Counted from the first letter of the stretch, positions 24,001 through 33,119 are shown. The stretch: 64,000 nt of DNA from Sipunculus nudus (GCA_026874595.1 CM049306.1:12297019-12361018), one strand, 5' to 3'. Numbers and translations: made by a program. The notes: generated from the sequence alone by a model not told the origin.

Positions 24001-25009
24001 CATAATGGTCCTCAGTGACTACTTTACCAAATATGCTGAAGCTTACGCTTTACCTGACCATCGGGCACAGACAGTAGCAGACCTAATTGTCACCGAGTTT
24101 GTCACTCGGTTTGGAGTCCCTCAGCAATTACATTCGGACCAGGGGCCTGAATTCGAGTCACACCTTTTCCAGGAAATGTGTAGTCTGCTGCAAATAGAGA
24201 AAACCAGAACTTGTGCTTATAGGCCACAGTCGGATGGGCTCGTAGAAAGGTTCAACCGAACCCTCCATCAGATGCTCTCTCTTTTCGTCAACGACCATCG
24301 TGACGACTGGGACGACCACCTCCCATATGTGATGATGGCATACCGGTCTTCGCCTCAAGAAAGCACCAAGTGCACTCCAAACATGCTCTTCCTTGGTCGT
24401 GAGACAACAATGCCGATCGACGTCATGTTTGGCAGACCTCAGGAAGATCAACAGATGGAATGCCCAATAGCATATGTTGAATGGGTTCGTCAGGCTGTAG
24501 GCAACGCCTTTGAAGTGGCAAGAACAAACCTAAGAGAAAGTGCTGTCCGACAAGAAAGATTGTATAACCGATCGTCAAAAGAAAGGGTATACAGTACAGG
24601 GGAATGGGTATGGAGATGGTATCCCCCAAGGGCCAAGGAAAAACTTGGGAAGGGTTGGACCGGGCCATATTTAGTAATTGAAAAGGTTTCGGATGTTACT
24701 TACAAGATCCAGTCCAATGAACGAAGCCCTTTTCTCTTGGTCCATGTGGACCATTTGAAGAAGTATGAATCAGAAACCTATCCGCATAATTGGCTTACTA
24801 GGCAGGAAGAAAGAGAAGACGACGTAGGGCTAGATGAGAGCAGTCGATTCGATGATTCCTCTATTAGTCAAGATACTTCTTTACTTCCAGTTTATAGACA
24901 GGGTAGTGGCAGTGGTATAGACGATAGAGACACTGCCAGTATCGATGATCCCATTGCCATTCGGCGAACTCGTAGAATTATCAAACCTAGAGATATTCTT
25001 GATTTGTAG
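21035..25009 (+). CDS. pol: Pol polyprotein: protease, RT, RNase H, integrase
   Basis: Frame -1 relative to gag, open from 21020; no ATG near its 5' end, so expression as Gag-Pol by frameshifting is expected. Counting residues from the TTG at 21074: aspartic protease DTGS at 37-40; RT with palm Asp 411 (TMDMASGYWQI) and YLDD at 473-476; RNase H with LDTDSS at about 619-624, then TYRELLAAV and LRTDHASMKWL; integrase zinc domain H893, H900, C930, C933; catalytic D962, D1022, E1058 with exact D-X35-E spacing; GPY/F-type module near 1197 (TGPYLVI). The frame is uninterrupted to TAG 25007 and no key residue is missing. RNA is copied into cDNA in particles and integrase inserts it in the nucleus. 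No chromodomain follows. Confidence 0.97.
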   Translation, partial: PGRLAFAARNTSQLNKPSEIRPPVQLNGSNKGCFYLPVRIGHLFLKMLVDTGSPHSLLNGNVFEQLCSWSGGHTLRPAKTRLCTATGMDMQIYGEDEFELHVEGGIYKWNLVVADLCEMDGILGIDFLEGTRAVIDVVAGRLKMSTHEASLLRYTSDGHVAVCVKEEVVIPPSSELIITGYLASFEFHSSAITGNKMIEPKRFSEDTGIAIARALVDVAKEVPIRVMNLNSEAVTLKRGTEVASAQTVEAIEGPTTTKVCVTGARKNDKRGSTDCLPEHMQSLLENASDKLSAMERTQLMQLLCQYSDVFAVPGGMLGRTDLIKHKIDTGDTRPIRLPPRRMAPAQRNIANEEIDKMLSQGVIQESDSPWAAPIVLVKKKDGTTRFCVDYRKLNHVTRKDAFPIPRIDDTLDTLSGAKWFCTMDMASGYWQIQIKEADRCKTAFASHRGLYEFKVMPFGLCCAPGTFSRLMELVLRGLQWDRCLVYLDDIIVFGRTFDQTLENLEKVFSRLRAAGLKLKPKKCHLFREEVDYLGHVVSANGIRCDPSKVAEVQNWDVPQNLTELRSFMGLASYYRKFIKGFSSIAAPLHDLQRKNRAFQWSDKCQAAFDILKGKLTSAPILAYPCDGGNFILDTDSSAVGIGAVLSQIQNGEEKVIAYASLSLNKTQRRYCTTYRELLAAVTFIKYFRTYLGTSKFILRTDHASMKWLLNFRDAENMLARWLSVLTTYDFEIIHRPGARHGNADALSRKPRKCKRGDCPDCAATTSKLKCAPVRRGTSRRNRQQGPPANEPPVIQETESDSSGDEVEVLSQWIGQYTKKELRERQGEDGGITKIVEFKTNSEERPAWTRIAAEGAEFKALWAQWRNLVIEDGILYRKWETEGTSTQTLKQLVLPDRLRHEVFNELHCKRIAGHLGVTKTFFQVKRRFYWPRFKADIYRWCRQCTVCQQRKPGAGPGRAKLQQQPVGMPLERIAVDIMGPLPITDKGNEYIMVLSDYFTKYAEAYALPDHRAQTVADLIVTEFVTRFGVPQQLHSDQGPEFESHLFQEMCSLLQIEKTRTCAYRPQSDGLVERFNRTLHQMLSLFVNDHRDDWDDHLPYVMMAYRSSPQESTKCTPNMLFLGRETTMPIDVMFGRPQEDQQMECPIAYVEWVRQAVGNAFEVARTNLRESAVRQERLYNRSSKERVYSTGEWVWRWYPPRAKEKLGKGWTGPYLVIEKVSDVTYKIQSNERSPFLLVHVDHLKKYESETYPHNWLTRQEEREDDVGLDESSRFDDSSISQDTSLLPVYRQGSGSGIDDRDTASIDDPIAIRRTRRIIKPRDILDL

Positions 25010-25040
25010 TTGTTACTTTAAGTCCTGATTATGTTTCAAT

Positions 25041-25051
25041 AATTTCCAGGT
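25041..25051 (+). promoter_or_regulatory. Candidate 3' splice acceptor before ORF3
   Basis: AATTTCCAG|GT ends two bases before the ORF3 ATG, in a T-rich stretch between the pol stop and ORF3. Splicing here would put the ATG near the 5' end of a short subgenomic RNA, as for retroviral env messages. No transcript data are available. Confidence 0.45.
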
Positions 25052-26188
25052 ATGGCGGACGATCAGAAGAGTGGAGGATGGATTCCTGACGTTCTTGAGA
25101 TGGACTCGGCAGGAGCCAGCCTTGACGACATGCATGGTGACACAGGCGGGCAACTTGACAATGAAATTTGCGACCTACAGCAGGAGTGTGGCGGAGAAGT
25201 GTTTGAGAATGCTGAAATGAAGGACCAACACCCAAAGTCAGTTGCACCTGATGACATAGCCGCTTTGCCGACTGGAGCCACACAGGAGGAACATAGGCCG
25301 AGTTGGTCTCCTGGGAAAAAGTGTCCAGTATTGGGGTGCCGCCGGAAGGAACCAATAAAACGATTCAGTAATTACTGTAGGCATTTCGCTGAAACGCACA
25401 TGGATAAGATGGCATGGTACTGGGAGTGCCCGATAGAGGCAGGTCACTGGCGCGTGCGAAGGCGAAGTGACATGGCCAGGCATCTGCGGAATGCGCATAG
25501 CAATCTAGCAGAAAGGGAAGTGCAGCGGTTGTTACAACGGTGCCACAGATCGAGACGACCGAACCCTTTGTATATAGACCCGGGTAAGGTGCCCCCACCA
25601 GTGAATACAGTAGAAGACACACCCAGGTACAATCATGATGTGGCACCAACTGTCAGATCCGTAATTCGGAGGGTGCATGAGCGGCCAGACACCAGACCAC
25701 ACCACCAAACCCTACAAACAAAAACATCTAAAGAACGATCGTCTGCAGAACGAAAGACGCACCCAGCCGCATCCGTCGGTAGTAGACATGAAGCAAGAGA
25801 GAAACCTGTTAGACAGCACGAGGGGGAAGTCACTGAAACAGTTTTGTCGACCGTTAACCGAGGCGCGACAGCAATCCCAACATCAAACCAAAGAGGATTT
25901 CCGATGGACGTTGATAAACCAATGTCATGGATTCCCCAGAATATTGACGAAATACCAGGCTTCCTGACATGGCTTGGTAACTTTACTGTCAGGCTCGATG
26001 AAGTTAAAGAGGAAGCCCGACGTCGACTGATGGAGCATGGAGGGAAGGAATCACTGAAGAAAGCGTATCAACAGGAGTTCATAAAACGGAGGAAAGCGGA
26101 TCAAGAAATCGCCCGTCTACGTCGACAGCTTGAGCAAGCACAGAAGGAGAAGACCGATAACCAGGACCCCAAGTCACTCAGTGCTTAA
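25052..26188 (+). CDS. Third ORF of the LTR element: zinc-finger / coiled-coil protein
   Basis: 378 residues in the env position, but with no signal peptide or membrane segment, so not envelope-like. Residues 91-116 form a C2H2-like finger (C91-X4-C96-X14-H111-X4-H116). A second, variant finger follows, with His in place of the second Cys (C126, H132, H144, H149). The middle is basic and Pro/Thr/Arg-rich. Residues about 312-368 are charged and heptad-like, a probable coiled coil. The start has purine at -3 and G at +4. It lies 42 nt after the pol stop and directly behind an acceptor-like site, suggesting a spliced message. I do not recognise the family. Nucleic-acid binding and self-association are inferences from the motifs. 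Confidence 0.85.
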   Translation: MADDQKSGGWIPDVLEMDSAGASLDDMHGDTGGQLDNEICDLQQECGGEVFENAEMKDQHPKSVAPDDIAALPTGATQEEHRPSWSPGKKCPVLGCRRKEPIKRFSNYCRHFAETHMDKMAWYWECPIEAGHWRVRRRSDMARHLRNAHSNLAEREVQRLLQRCHRSRRPNPLYIDPGKVPPPVNTVEDTPRYNHDVAPTVRSVIRRVHERPDTRPHHQTLQTKTSKERSSAERKTHPAASVGSRHEAREKPVRQHEGEVTETVLSTVNRGATAIPTSNQRGFPMDVDKPMSWIPQNIDEIPGFLTWLGNFTVRLDEVKEEARRRLMEHGGKESLKKAYQQEFIKRRKADQEIARLRRQLEQAQKEKTDNQDPKSLSA

Positions 26189-26634
26189 CATGAATGTTGA
26201 TGTAATATATGTGTTTATATATCTTGTTTTCAGGTATCTGTGTAAGCTAGTGTTTTTACGGATATTTTTGATACATTTACAGTTTATTTAGGTAGATTTA
26301 GGCTGGTCTATATTATGATTATTTTATATATATATATGTGTGTGTAAACTGAGAATACATTAAGGTGAGAACACATTTTTTAATATCTACCTCTTCATAT
26401 GGCTGGTGACTAGTAACAAAATGATGTGAGTTTATTTTTCTTGGGTGTTAAGTAACTGAAACACCGATTATCATGAGCTGTACGCTTTGTTCGTAAGAAT
26501 GATGAAATGTTATTCTTGTATACGTTTAATCGTTAGTAGGCCGTGAATCATCATAGCCTAGTCTTGTTATCCGAGAGTGGTTAAATGTATTGATAGCAGG
26601 ATTTTACTTTATTATCGGTTACTAATCGAAACCT
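26189..26634 (+). other. Non-coding 3' region of the LTR element
   Basis: AT-rich stretch between ORF3 and the hairpin/polypurine tract. It contains a short (TA)n near 26322 and a second acceptor-like site (TCTTGTTTTCAG ending 26233). No ORF was recognised. Confidence 0.6.
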
Positions 26635-26654
26635 TCAACTCGAGGACGAGTTGA
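26635..26654 (+). promoter_or_regulatory. Perfect 8-bp hairpin upstream of the polypurine tract
   Basis: TCAACTCG, loop AGGA, CGAGTTGA: a perfect inverted repeat four bases before the purine tract. The ACTCGAGGACGAGT core recalls a motif seen just upstream of the polypurine tract in other Ty3/gypsy elements; this is from memory. It may act in plus-strand priming or RNA structure. Confidence 0.7.
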
Positions 26655-26658
26655 GTGT

Positions 26659-26670
26659 GGGAGGGGGGAA
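26659..26670 (+). promoter_or_regulatory. Polypurine tract
   Basis: GGGAGGGGGGAA directly abuts the TGTGACG start of the 3' LTR, the expected place for plus-strand priming. Confidence 0.9.
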
Positions 26671-27301
26671 TGTGACGTTTTCGATGCAGGCAAGCTGGGT
26701 ACTAGCGGGTGCTTACTGAGTTCATTGAGTGGGGAGCGTGGCTGAGATAAGCGAGTAGGTCAAACCATGTACAGGGCAGGGTGAGCAACACCTTGGACAC
26801 GGTTATATGTGCATCTTCCGTGCTCGCTGTTACGCCATACAGGCAAAAGGCTTAATTGGTCATCATCTTTCTTTTATTATGTTTTTTTTATGTTAATATA
26901 ATACAGGTTTTCTCTCAATACGGGCTATTGCTGTGGTGATTTCAACCCGACACCCCTGTTTCCATAAATGGACTATCCTGTCTCGGCAGTTGTGACCTGC
27001 TGTCGTGATTTGTCTGACAAGCGACCGTTTATCATGCTATGGTCAGTTTCTGTGAAAATAAATGGTTCATCTTTCACCTATTATAAATTAAGCTAGTAAC
27101 ATTAGTATTAATTTCTTGTAAGAATCGTATTTTAGATTACGTAAAAGTTAAAGATAAATAGCTTTTTATATGCATGGAAACCGGGACTATATGCCGACGC
27201 ATGATTGACAGAAAAGTAACCGGGTTGTCGCGCATTGATACAGGGAGGGTTTTATAATGTAATAACAGGTAAATCTGACCAAATTACCCTACGTGGATTA
27301 A

Positions 27302-27310
27302 TATAAAAAA
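27302..27310 (+). promoter_or_regulatory. TATA box candidate in the 3' LTR
   Basis: TATAAAAAA is the best TATA match in either LTR. It lies inside the block missing from the 5' LTR. Confidence 0.45.
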
Positions 27311-27625
27311 TGCTAGACATGTGTTAAGAAATTGCGCAGTTTTTAACAAACCAGAGAGAGGTGCGCGTAACACAGAAGGAACTGGACGTAATTTTAATTG
27401 ATGTTTAGAAGTTAGGACACAGTTAACGCGGTAAGAATACATTTCTTCACTAGTAACTGGCTCTCCGTGACGGAGTTGGCTAGTTTACAAGGCTGTTTTA
27501 CGTAGATTTAAAGGGTCATTAATTGGTAAACCTGTTATTGTAGGATACAGCTTAGGCAGGACTGTTGTATAATGACACAGCTGCTCTGACCATCACCATT
27601 ACATGTTTGATTGCTGTGTAAATTC

Positions 27626-27631
27626 AATAAA
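27626..27631 (+). terminator. Polyadenylation signal AATAAA in the 3' LTR
   Basis: AATAAA lies about 320 bases after the TATA candidate and about 270 before the LTR end, compatible with an R/U5 boundary near 27650. Another AATAAA occurs at 27057. Neither is in the short 5' LTR. Confidence 0.55.
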
Positions 27632-27895
27632 CCCAATAATTTAAATTTGTATTTGTAGTTTCGTCTTTTATTATACATTGAGGCCCCTGCTTAACTCCCC
27701 TCCCCCTGAATTCATCATTCTGTACATAGTAGCCCCAATCCAGAGATCGTTCCGCCTGGTAGGCTGATATATGGCTAGTGGCGACCAAACCACCCATCGA
27801 CCTAATCACAACGAGAAGACACGCCTTACAGCCACTTGTCCAGTTAACCCACCTCGGTTGTCACACTAGCCCTGGCCGGAGCTAGGGTCGCTACA

Positions 27896-27899
27896 AACA
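27896..27899 (+). repeat. Target site duplication, right copy (AACA)
   Basis: Matches the AACA that precedes the 5' LTR. Confidence 0.8.
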
Positions 27900-28441
27900 T
27901 GCCCCATGCACGTGCAAATGTCCACCTCTGCCTAAACCACGACTGCCACTACAGGGGAGCTCTGCATAACTTTTTCTTCATTACTGCCGCTTCCTGCCAC
28001 AACTCTTGCATGTTTCTGTTGTCAAGCATACATTTACACACACTTCATTGCATAACAACTGACCTTTCACATCACACGTATAATGTTTAATGGCATTCAC
28101 GTGTACGACTACTTATCAAGCTCGCCTACATTCGTAAAATAGCTACACGTGCAAACTATCGGCGCCTTTGAACTGTAATCTCGCACTATGACGTCAACAT
28201 CTTCCACTCGTCAACATATGAAAGCTATCACATACTATCGCGGCCATGATGTATGACAAACGACTTACACAATACACACAGGTGACAACAAAGAAACTTA
28301 ATGTACCCTTCATCTGATTAACCACAGTGAACACTTTAATCGTTGATCATGGTTTAACGGTTATTTATGAGGACACAGATAAGATAATTAAATACTCGGT
28401 GTCACCACTAGTTCACGTCACACAGGACCAGCTGCAGTAAA

Positions 28442-28460
28442 TGTCAGGGCGGCCCTGACA
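28442..28460. repeat. Perfect 8-bp inverted repeat
   Basis: TGTCAGGG, loop CGG, CCCTGACA. It stands out in AT-rich DNA and could be an element terminus. Function unknown. Confidence 0.5.
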
Positions 28461-29351
28461 AAAGAGGGACAGAGGAATCAATGGACCTTTCTTCTGCTTC
28501 CCCTATAATCAGGCCACGAAATATCCACAAGAACAGACAGCTAAATAAGAGGGCACCTATCTGTCTCCTCTAGGAGAAGCTGTGACAAGTTCCACCACTA
28601 CTAAGCGGGTCGCAAAAGGTTTTTATTCTTTCCTTACAGGCACTTCCGGGATGCATAGACTGGGCATCTGCTTCATTTACCTTTACACTCCACTGCCGTT
28701 ACAAATTAAGTCTGATTTAAAAGGTTCTTTGGATTCATGTAAGTTCTCAATAAATTAGTTTGGTACTCGTATTAAGAGGTGATATGAAATCGTTTCTGAA
28801 TAAGAGAAGCGAATAAATGTCAAGCGCGTCAGATTGATTGTTACCAATAACGTAACTAAATACTTGTTATTTTAGGGTCATCATAAAATAAACCCAATAG
28901 ACCAGTAAAGCAATGATCTACAGAACACGTGGGAAGAGAGCAAGTGTATCGACCCCATGGGCCTGCATTATAGAATAAAAAAAAGCCATCGGTTAGATTC
29001 AAATGAACATTCTACAGATTTTTAATCATTAACTCTCCACGGTGCGTTCGGATGTTTCTTTAATTTTTTTAATGTGCATTTTTTAAACTCTATACTAGAA
29101 GTATAACAAAATAGTCATAACACGGAACAGTGTGGCATTACTCAAACACTTTATGGTCTTTCAATAAAAAAATGTATCTAAATCATTAACGTTTACGATG
29201 GGCATGCGACATAATAATCAATAAACATGGAAGTGTTTTAATCTTAATATCTTATAAATGTGTAAATACATGAGATAAAAAAGCATGTTTCCAATAGCCT
29301 TATATATTATATAATAAAAAAAAATGGTGAATGACTGTGGTTTTCCCCGAA

Positions 29352-29384
29352 TAATGATAATAATAACAATAATATAATAATAAT

Positions 29385-29421
<37 letters not shown>
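29352..29421. repeat. TAA/TA microsatellite
   Basis: A run of TAATAA units (with one CAA interruption) passes into pure (TA)n from about 29390. Confidence 0.95.
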
Positions 29422-29423
<2 letters not shown>

Positions 29424-30355
29424 CCGCACTCAAGTATTTATATTGTTAACAACATAACTTTTCGAGTTATTGTATTATTTTAGATAAATAAAAATGTAAA
29501 GTCAGCAGTCGATCTTGAGAACAAGAAGATGGATCAATATATACGTTGCTTAAACGACACTCTCTCGTACTTCGACCTTTATAAGCTAAGATCTAGTCCT
29601 TGTTTTCCTACAGACAGTTCCAAAAGCACTTACACACAAGTCAATGAGAGTGTTTACGTTATTTTTCCAATGATGAAGGAGATGGGGACTATTCTTACAA
29701 AGGTTCCGTCGCTTCCTCTGAGGAGTTTTTACGTCTCCCATTAAGCGAGATAGCTATCGTCAATGAACAGAAAGCAAGATACGGGAGTTCAATCGATTCC
29801 TTTTGACTTGAGAACGAATAGATAAAAAAAACTCTTCTAGATGTCTATCAAAACTAGAATAAATTATGGTTGTGTTCACTAGAGACGGAAGACGTCTCTC
29901 CGAGCCTCTTTCATGATTCTGCTCGTCAGTTGTGAACTGGGATGAACATGGACTCGGATAAGTAGAGGGCAATTTAAGTCTTTACGTGAGGTACTTCTGG
30001 CGTTTTGCGTAATTCCAATATATTCGTGTGTATCCTGACAGCAGATGGGGCGGTCAGTCTCATGGGAAATAGAATCATTTATCGACTTTTAGTTGAAGTA
30101 TACAGCCTAGATAAAAGCATTGTCTGGTAGCAAGTCTGGTTCTCTATATGACCGTAGTAGTGCTTAGTCAAAGTGTTACGGGAAGGTTTTACAGAGATTT
30201 TCTTACTGAGACGTTATGAATTCCTATATATCATGCTCATACACAAGTATACTTACTCCATAACGTAAATAAAATGTTTAAGTGATTTAAGCTCACCAGT
30301 CATGCGATTAGTCTTTGTCCGGCCCTCATGAGAGCGGGCCTGCCGTCTGCTAAGG

Positions 30356-30374
30356 CCCCCATCACATGAGAAGG
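30356..30374 (+). repeat. Left terminal inverted repeat of the outer element
   Basis: 19 bp, matching 16 of 19 with the inverse of 33908-33926. Confidence 0.6.
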
Positions 30375-30687
30375 AGATGTAACGGCGACCCCAGCGACCT
30401 AGCATATTGCCGTTGGTCGTCGACAACATCAAACCTTTCAAGTGTGACCGCAAAGTCGCTCTCACCTCGCTAACACGAGATGTGACAATGCCGCGAAGTA
30501 TTTATAGAGCTTCGTCAGAGCACAGCAGCAGCGCCCTGTAATCCCACTAGGCGCAGCGAAAGCGCACCTCTGACGTCATAATCGCAGCGGAAGTATCGTG
30601 CAAAGCGTGTAAAGAGCTCATTAGGGTGGTCGAGGTCTCGGTAGCAGCGTGGTAAGAGCGCCGGTCCAGCGCCGTGGAACGGTAATG

Positions 30688-30708
30688 CCTCTTTCACACA
30701 TTCACGTT
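30688..30708 (+). repeat. Left terminal inverted repeat of the inner transposon
   Basis: Starts CCTCTTTCACACAT and pairs with 33588-33608 with two mismatches. Confidence 0.8.
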
Positions 30709-30710
30709 TG

Positions 30711-31025
30711 ATCGTACGTCTGGCCGCGTTTCGCAACGTTCTCGGAGAACCGACGTACGCTCATTGTTCGTCCATTGTACGTTGTCATTACGTCCAGTAC
30801 GTTCGACTTACGACTGGATCGCGAAATAAAACGTGCGATCCCCGTACGCTTTTAGTACGTCCACAACGCCCCCTGTACGATATTCTTACGTTGTTAATAC
30901 GATTACTGCGATCCTTTTACGCTGTATCACGTCAACCTTACGATCGATTTACATGTGTACTACGTGTTTCGCGATCTTAGGACGCTCAGTGCGCGTTGTT
31001 TGCGTCTTATGTACGACCCGAGTAC
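30711..31025 (+). promoter_or_regulatory. Left subterminal zone of clustered TACG/ACGT motifs
   Basis: About fifteen TACG or ACGT cores occur in about 310 bases, far denser than in the surrounding DNA, with irregular 10-25 bp spacing. A mirror zone lies at the other end of the transposon. They are probably transposase or accessory-protein binding sites, by analogy with subterminal repeats of other DNA transposons. Confidence 0.55.
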
Positions 31026-31137
31026 ATTGTTTTGAGTGGCTTTCATTTCCAGTCTGACTTCCGATGAGTGAACATCATACCAGCTATTGCAAGACACATG
31101 TTGGTGACAATATATGTTGCCATTCCGAATGATTTGA

Positions 31138-32379
31138 TTGCTGCAAAAGACCTCGCCTTGGCTGTTTTGGCGTAGGAGATGCGGTCGGGACGACGGGAAA
31201 CGGCGCGAGAGATGGGTGAGGCCTTGGCTGCAAACCAGAATTCTCTTCGGCCAGAACGAGCAGCTGATGATGGAGTTGGAGATGGCTGACAAAGCCAGCT
31301 TCAAGAACTTTCTTCGCCTCGAACCGCAAATGTTCTATGAACTGTTGGAAAGAGTTGGTCTTTGCATTCAACGTCAACACACCTTCTGGAGGAAAGCACT
31401 GCCTCAAGGCTTTGCATGAAGCTAGTCTGCACCCTCAGGTTCTTGGCCACTGGCTGCACATACAAGTCTTTGATGTACAACTTCCGAGTGGCGCACAACA
31501 CCCTTGCTCTGTTCATATCGGAGGTGTGTGAAGCAATTATTTCGAAATATGCCGGTGAAGTCCTCGCCATACCTACCACCATCCAGGGTTGGCTGGACAT
31601 TGATGAACTTTTCTCCAGAAGATGGAATTTTCACCACTGCCTTGGATCTATAGACCGCAAACATATCGCAATCAGGTGTCCCTCGAGAAGCGGATCAACA
31701 TATTACAACTATAAGGGCTTCAACTGCATTGTTTTGATGGCCCTTGTTGATGCGGACTACAAATTCATTTGGATGGATGTCGGTGCTAATGGATCATGTT
31801 CGGACGGTCAGATATTCGGGACCTGCGAACTCAAGACTACAGCAGAAGAAGGTACTATTGTTTTCACTCCAGCCACACCACAACCAGGAAATAACGAGGA
31901 TCTGCCCTATTTTATTATCGGAGATGATGCTTTCCCCTTGAGGACCTAGCTTATGAAGCCCTACAGTCGACAAAATCTCACAGATGAAAAGCGGATATTT
32001 AATTACAGGCTTTTTAGAGCCAGAAGTGTGGTTGAGAACGCCTTTGGAATATTAGTGCAACGATTTGCCTGTTTGTTGACTACTTTGAAACTGTCTCCAA
32101 AGATTGTGGAAAGCGTGACTCTGGGCTTGTGTTTGCCTGCACAATATAATGCGCAGACGCTATCCTGCTATGCAAAATGCTCTCTTACTCAGCGAGGATC
32201 TGCAGGGTATATCTGGTGCCTGACGTCAAGGACAAAACTTAAATGTGAACTTTCAACCAGGCCGTGGCAACAGTGCAACAAATGCAGCAAAAAATGTGAG
32301 GGATTATTTATCAAGGTATTACTCGCACCCTGTAAGAGCTGTGCCATTGCAGGCTGCAAGTGTTTTCCCAGAACGATAA
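31138..32379 (+). pseudogene. HARBI1-like transposase, disrupted
   Basis: DDE_Tnp_4-type transposase that would cut and paste the inner transposon. The N-terminal part (31138-31419; WVRPWL, FKNFLRLEPQMFYELLERVG, FWRKALPQG) is in one frame. The central part (about 31410-32125) is in the next, with first catalytic Asp at 31653 (GSIDRKHI), second at 31803 (CSDGQIF) and Glu at 32034 (VVENAFGIL). The final part (about 32128-32376; begins CVCLHNIM, ends ASVFPER) is in the first frame again and stops at TAA 32377. Defects: a frameshift near 31410-31425, an in-frame TAG at 31947, a frameshift near 32125 and an in-frame TGA at 32221. The true start is not visible. The catalytic triad codons survive. 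Confidence 0.9.
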
Positions 32380-32473
32380 CATTTTTAAAGCTACATTTCA
32401 GTTCATAACAAGATACACTAAACAATTGTTGCTATGTTGAAATGTGGTTTTGTAAAATTGTAATGTAATTGCA

Positions 32474-32479
32474 ATAAAA
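32474..32479 (+). terminator. Possible polyadenylation signal of the transposase
   Basis: AATAAA about 95 bases after the transposase stop, at a plausible distance; the region is AT-rich so chance is possible. Confidence 0.3.
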
Positions 32480-33119
32480 AGTGGAAGTTGTTTAAAATGT
32501 AACTAATTTTGTGATATATCATTATAAAAAGTTGATTGTGCATTTGCCTTTTCAATAGAAATTATTACTTTATTATATGCCTTGTCCCATAGTCTAAAAG
32601 TGTAGTCAGAAAAAGTAAATATAAAATATAAAAATTACCACTTTATTTCTACATACGCCCAATAGTTCAACAGTTAGTACAGGATTTGAATACCTTATTG
32701 GTAAAAAGAAAATAATACATTTGCTACCGCTATGATAATACGAAAATGTAATTTCTCACAGTTATATGATATACACATGCCAATTAATCTTAGTTATTCA
32801 TGTTCCCCATGTTATGCTTACATCCTGTATGTTATTTTAAATGAGAGGGTCTTTTCTGTATCTGGCAACTGTCACACCAGTGAAAGTAATATACAGTGTG
32901 TAACCATCTGATAAAAAAAAGAAAGAAAGAAAATAGTATATTAATATTTATTATTTTAAACTATTTATTATTTTATTTTATTTATTTTAAACTACAATAA
33001 ACTATAAAATTTCAGGGTATTGTGAAATAAGGAATTGGGACCAAGTTTATGATTCATTTTGTTACGCTTCGATATTTGGACTTAACTTTTTTATTGATAT
33101 ATAAAATAAGATTTATTAA
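32480..33119. other. AT-rich interior of the inner transposon
   Basis: No second ORF (such as the Myb-like protein of many Harbinger elements) is visible here. Low-complexity AT tracts near 32935-33000. Confidence 0.5.

Larger units (their letters stand above)
26671..27895 (+). repeat. 3' LTR, long form (1225 bp)
   Basis: Begins TGTGACG and ends GCTACA. It matches the 431-bp 5' LTR on both sides of an extra 794-bp block at about 26885-27678. The block is flanked by the 11-bp direct repeat TCTTTTATTAT (26870-26880 and 27664-27674), whose offset is exactly 794. The block contains TATAAAAAA at 27302 and AATAAA at 27626, so it carries what look like core LTR functions. This supports the long form being ancestral and the 5' LTR being deleted. 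Confidence 0.93.
18745..27899 (+). mobile_element. Ty3/gypsy LTR retrotransposon, nearly complete
   Basis: The element proper runs 18749-27895 (9147 bp), with the 4-bp direct repeat AACA at 18745-18748 and 27896-27899. The order is 5' LTR, primer-binding site, gag, pol (protease, RT, RNase H, integrase), a third ORF, hairpin, polypurine tract and 3' LTR. Integrase downstream of RNase H is the Ty3/gypsy (Metaviridae) order. Outside one 794-bp length difference the two LTRs differ at a single base (19045 G, 27761 A), so insertion was recent. All main ORFs are open. There is no chromodomain at the integrase C-terminus. The clade was not assigned because that needs an RT tree. Confidence 0.96.
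27900..30355. other. Unassigned AT-rich non-coding region
   Basis: No gene is supported; frames of 60-73 codons lack domains. It contains a perfect hairpin at 28442-28460 and a TAA/TA microsatellite at about 29352-29421, listed separately. Confidence 0.5.

Noticed and set aside
25052-26188. Envelope gene in the third ORF
   Set aside because: No signal peptide, membrane anchor, fusion peptide or cleavage site. Zinc fingers and a coiled coil instead.
26885-27678. Extra LTR block as a SINE or LINE inserted on the minus strand (short T run at 26882, 11-bp duplication)
   Set aside because: Kept only as an alternative. The block holds the TATA box and AATAAA expected of the LTR itself, has no internal promoter boxes, and its A-tail would be only about eight bases.
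19128-31949. Minus-strand and alternate-frame ORFs over gag, pol, ORF3 and the transposase
   Set aside because: Shadows of the recognised coding frames, with no domains of their own.
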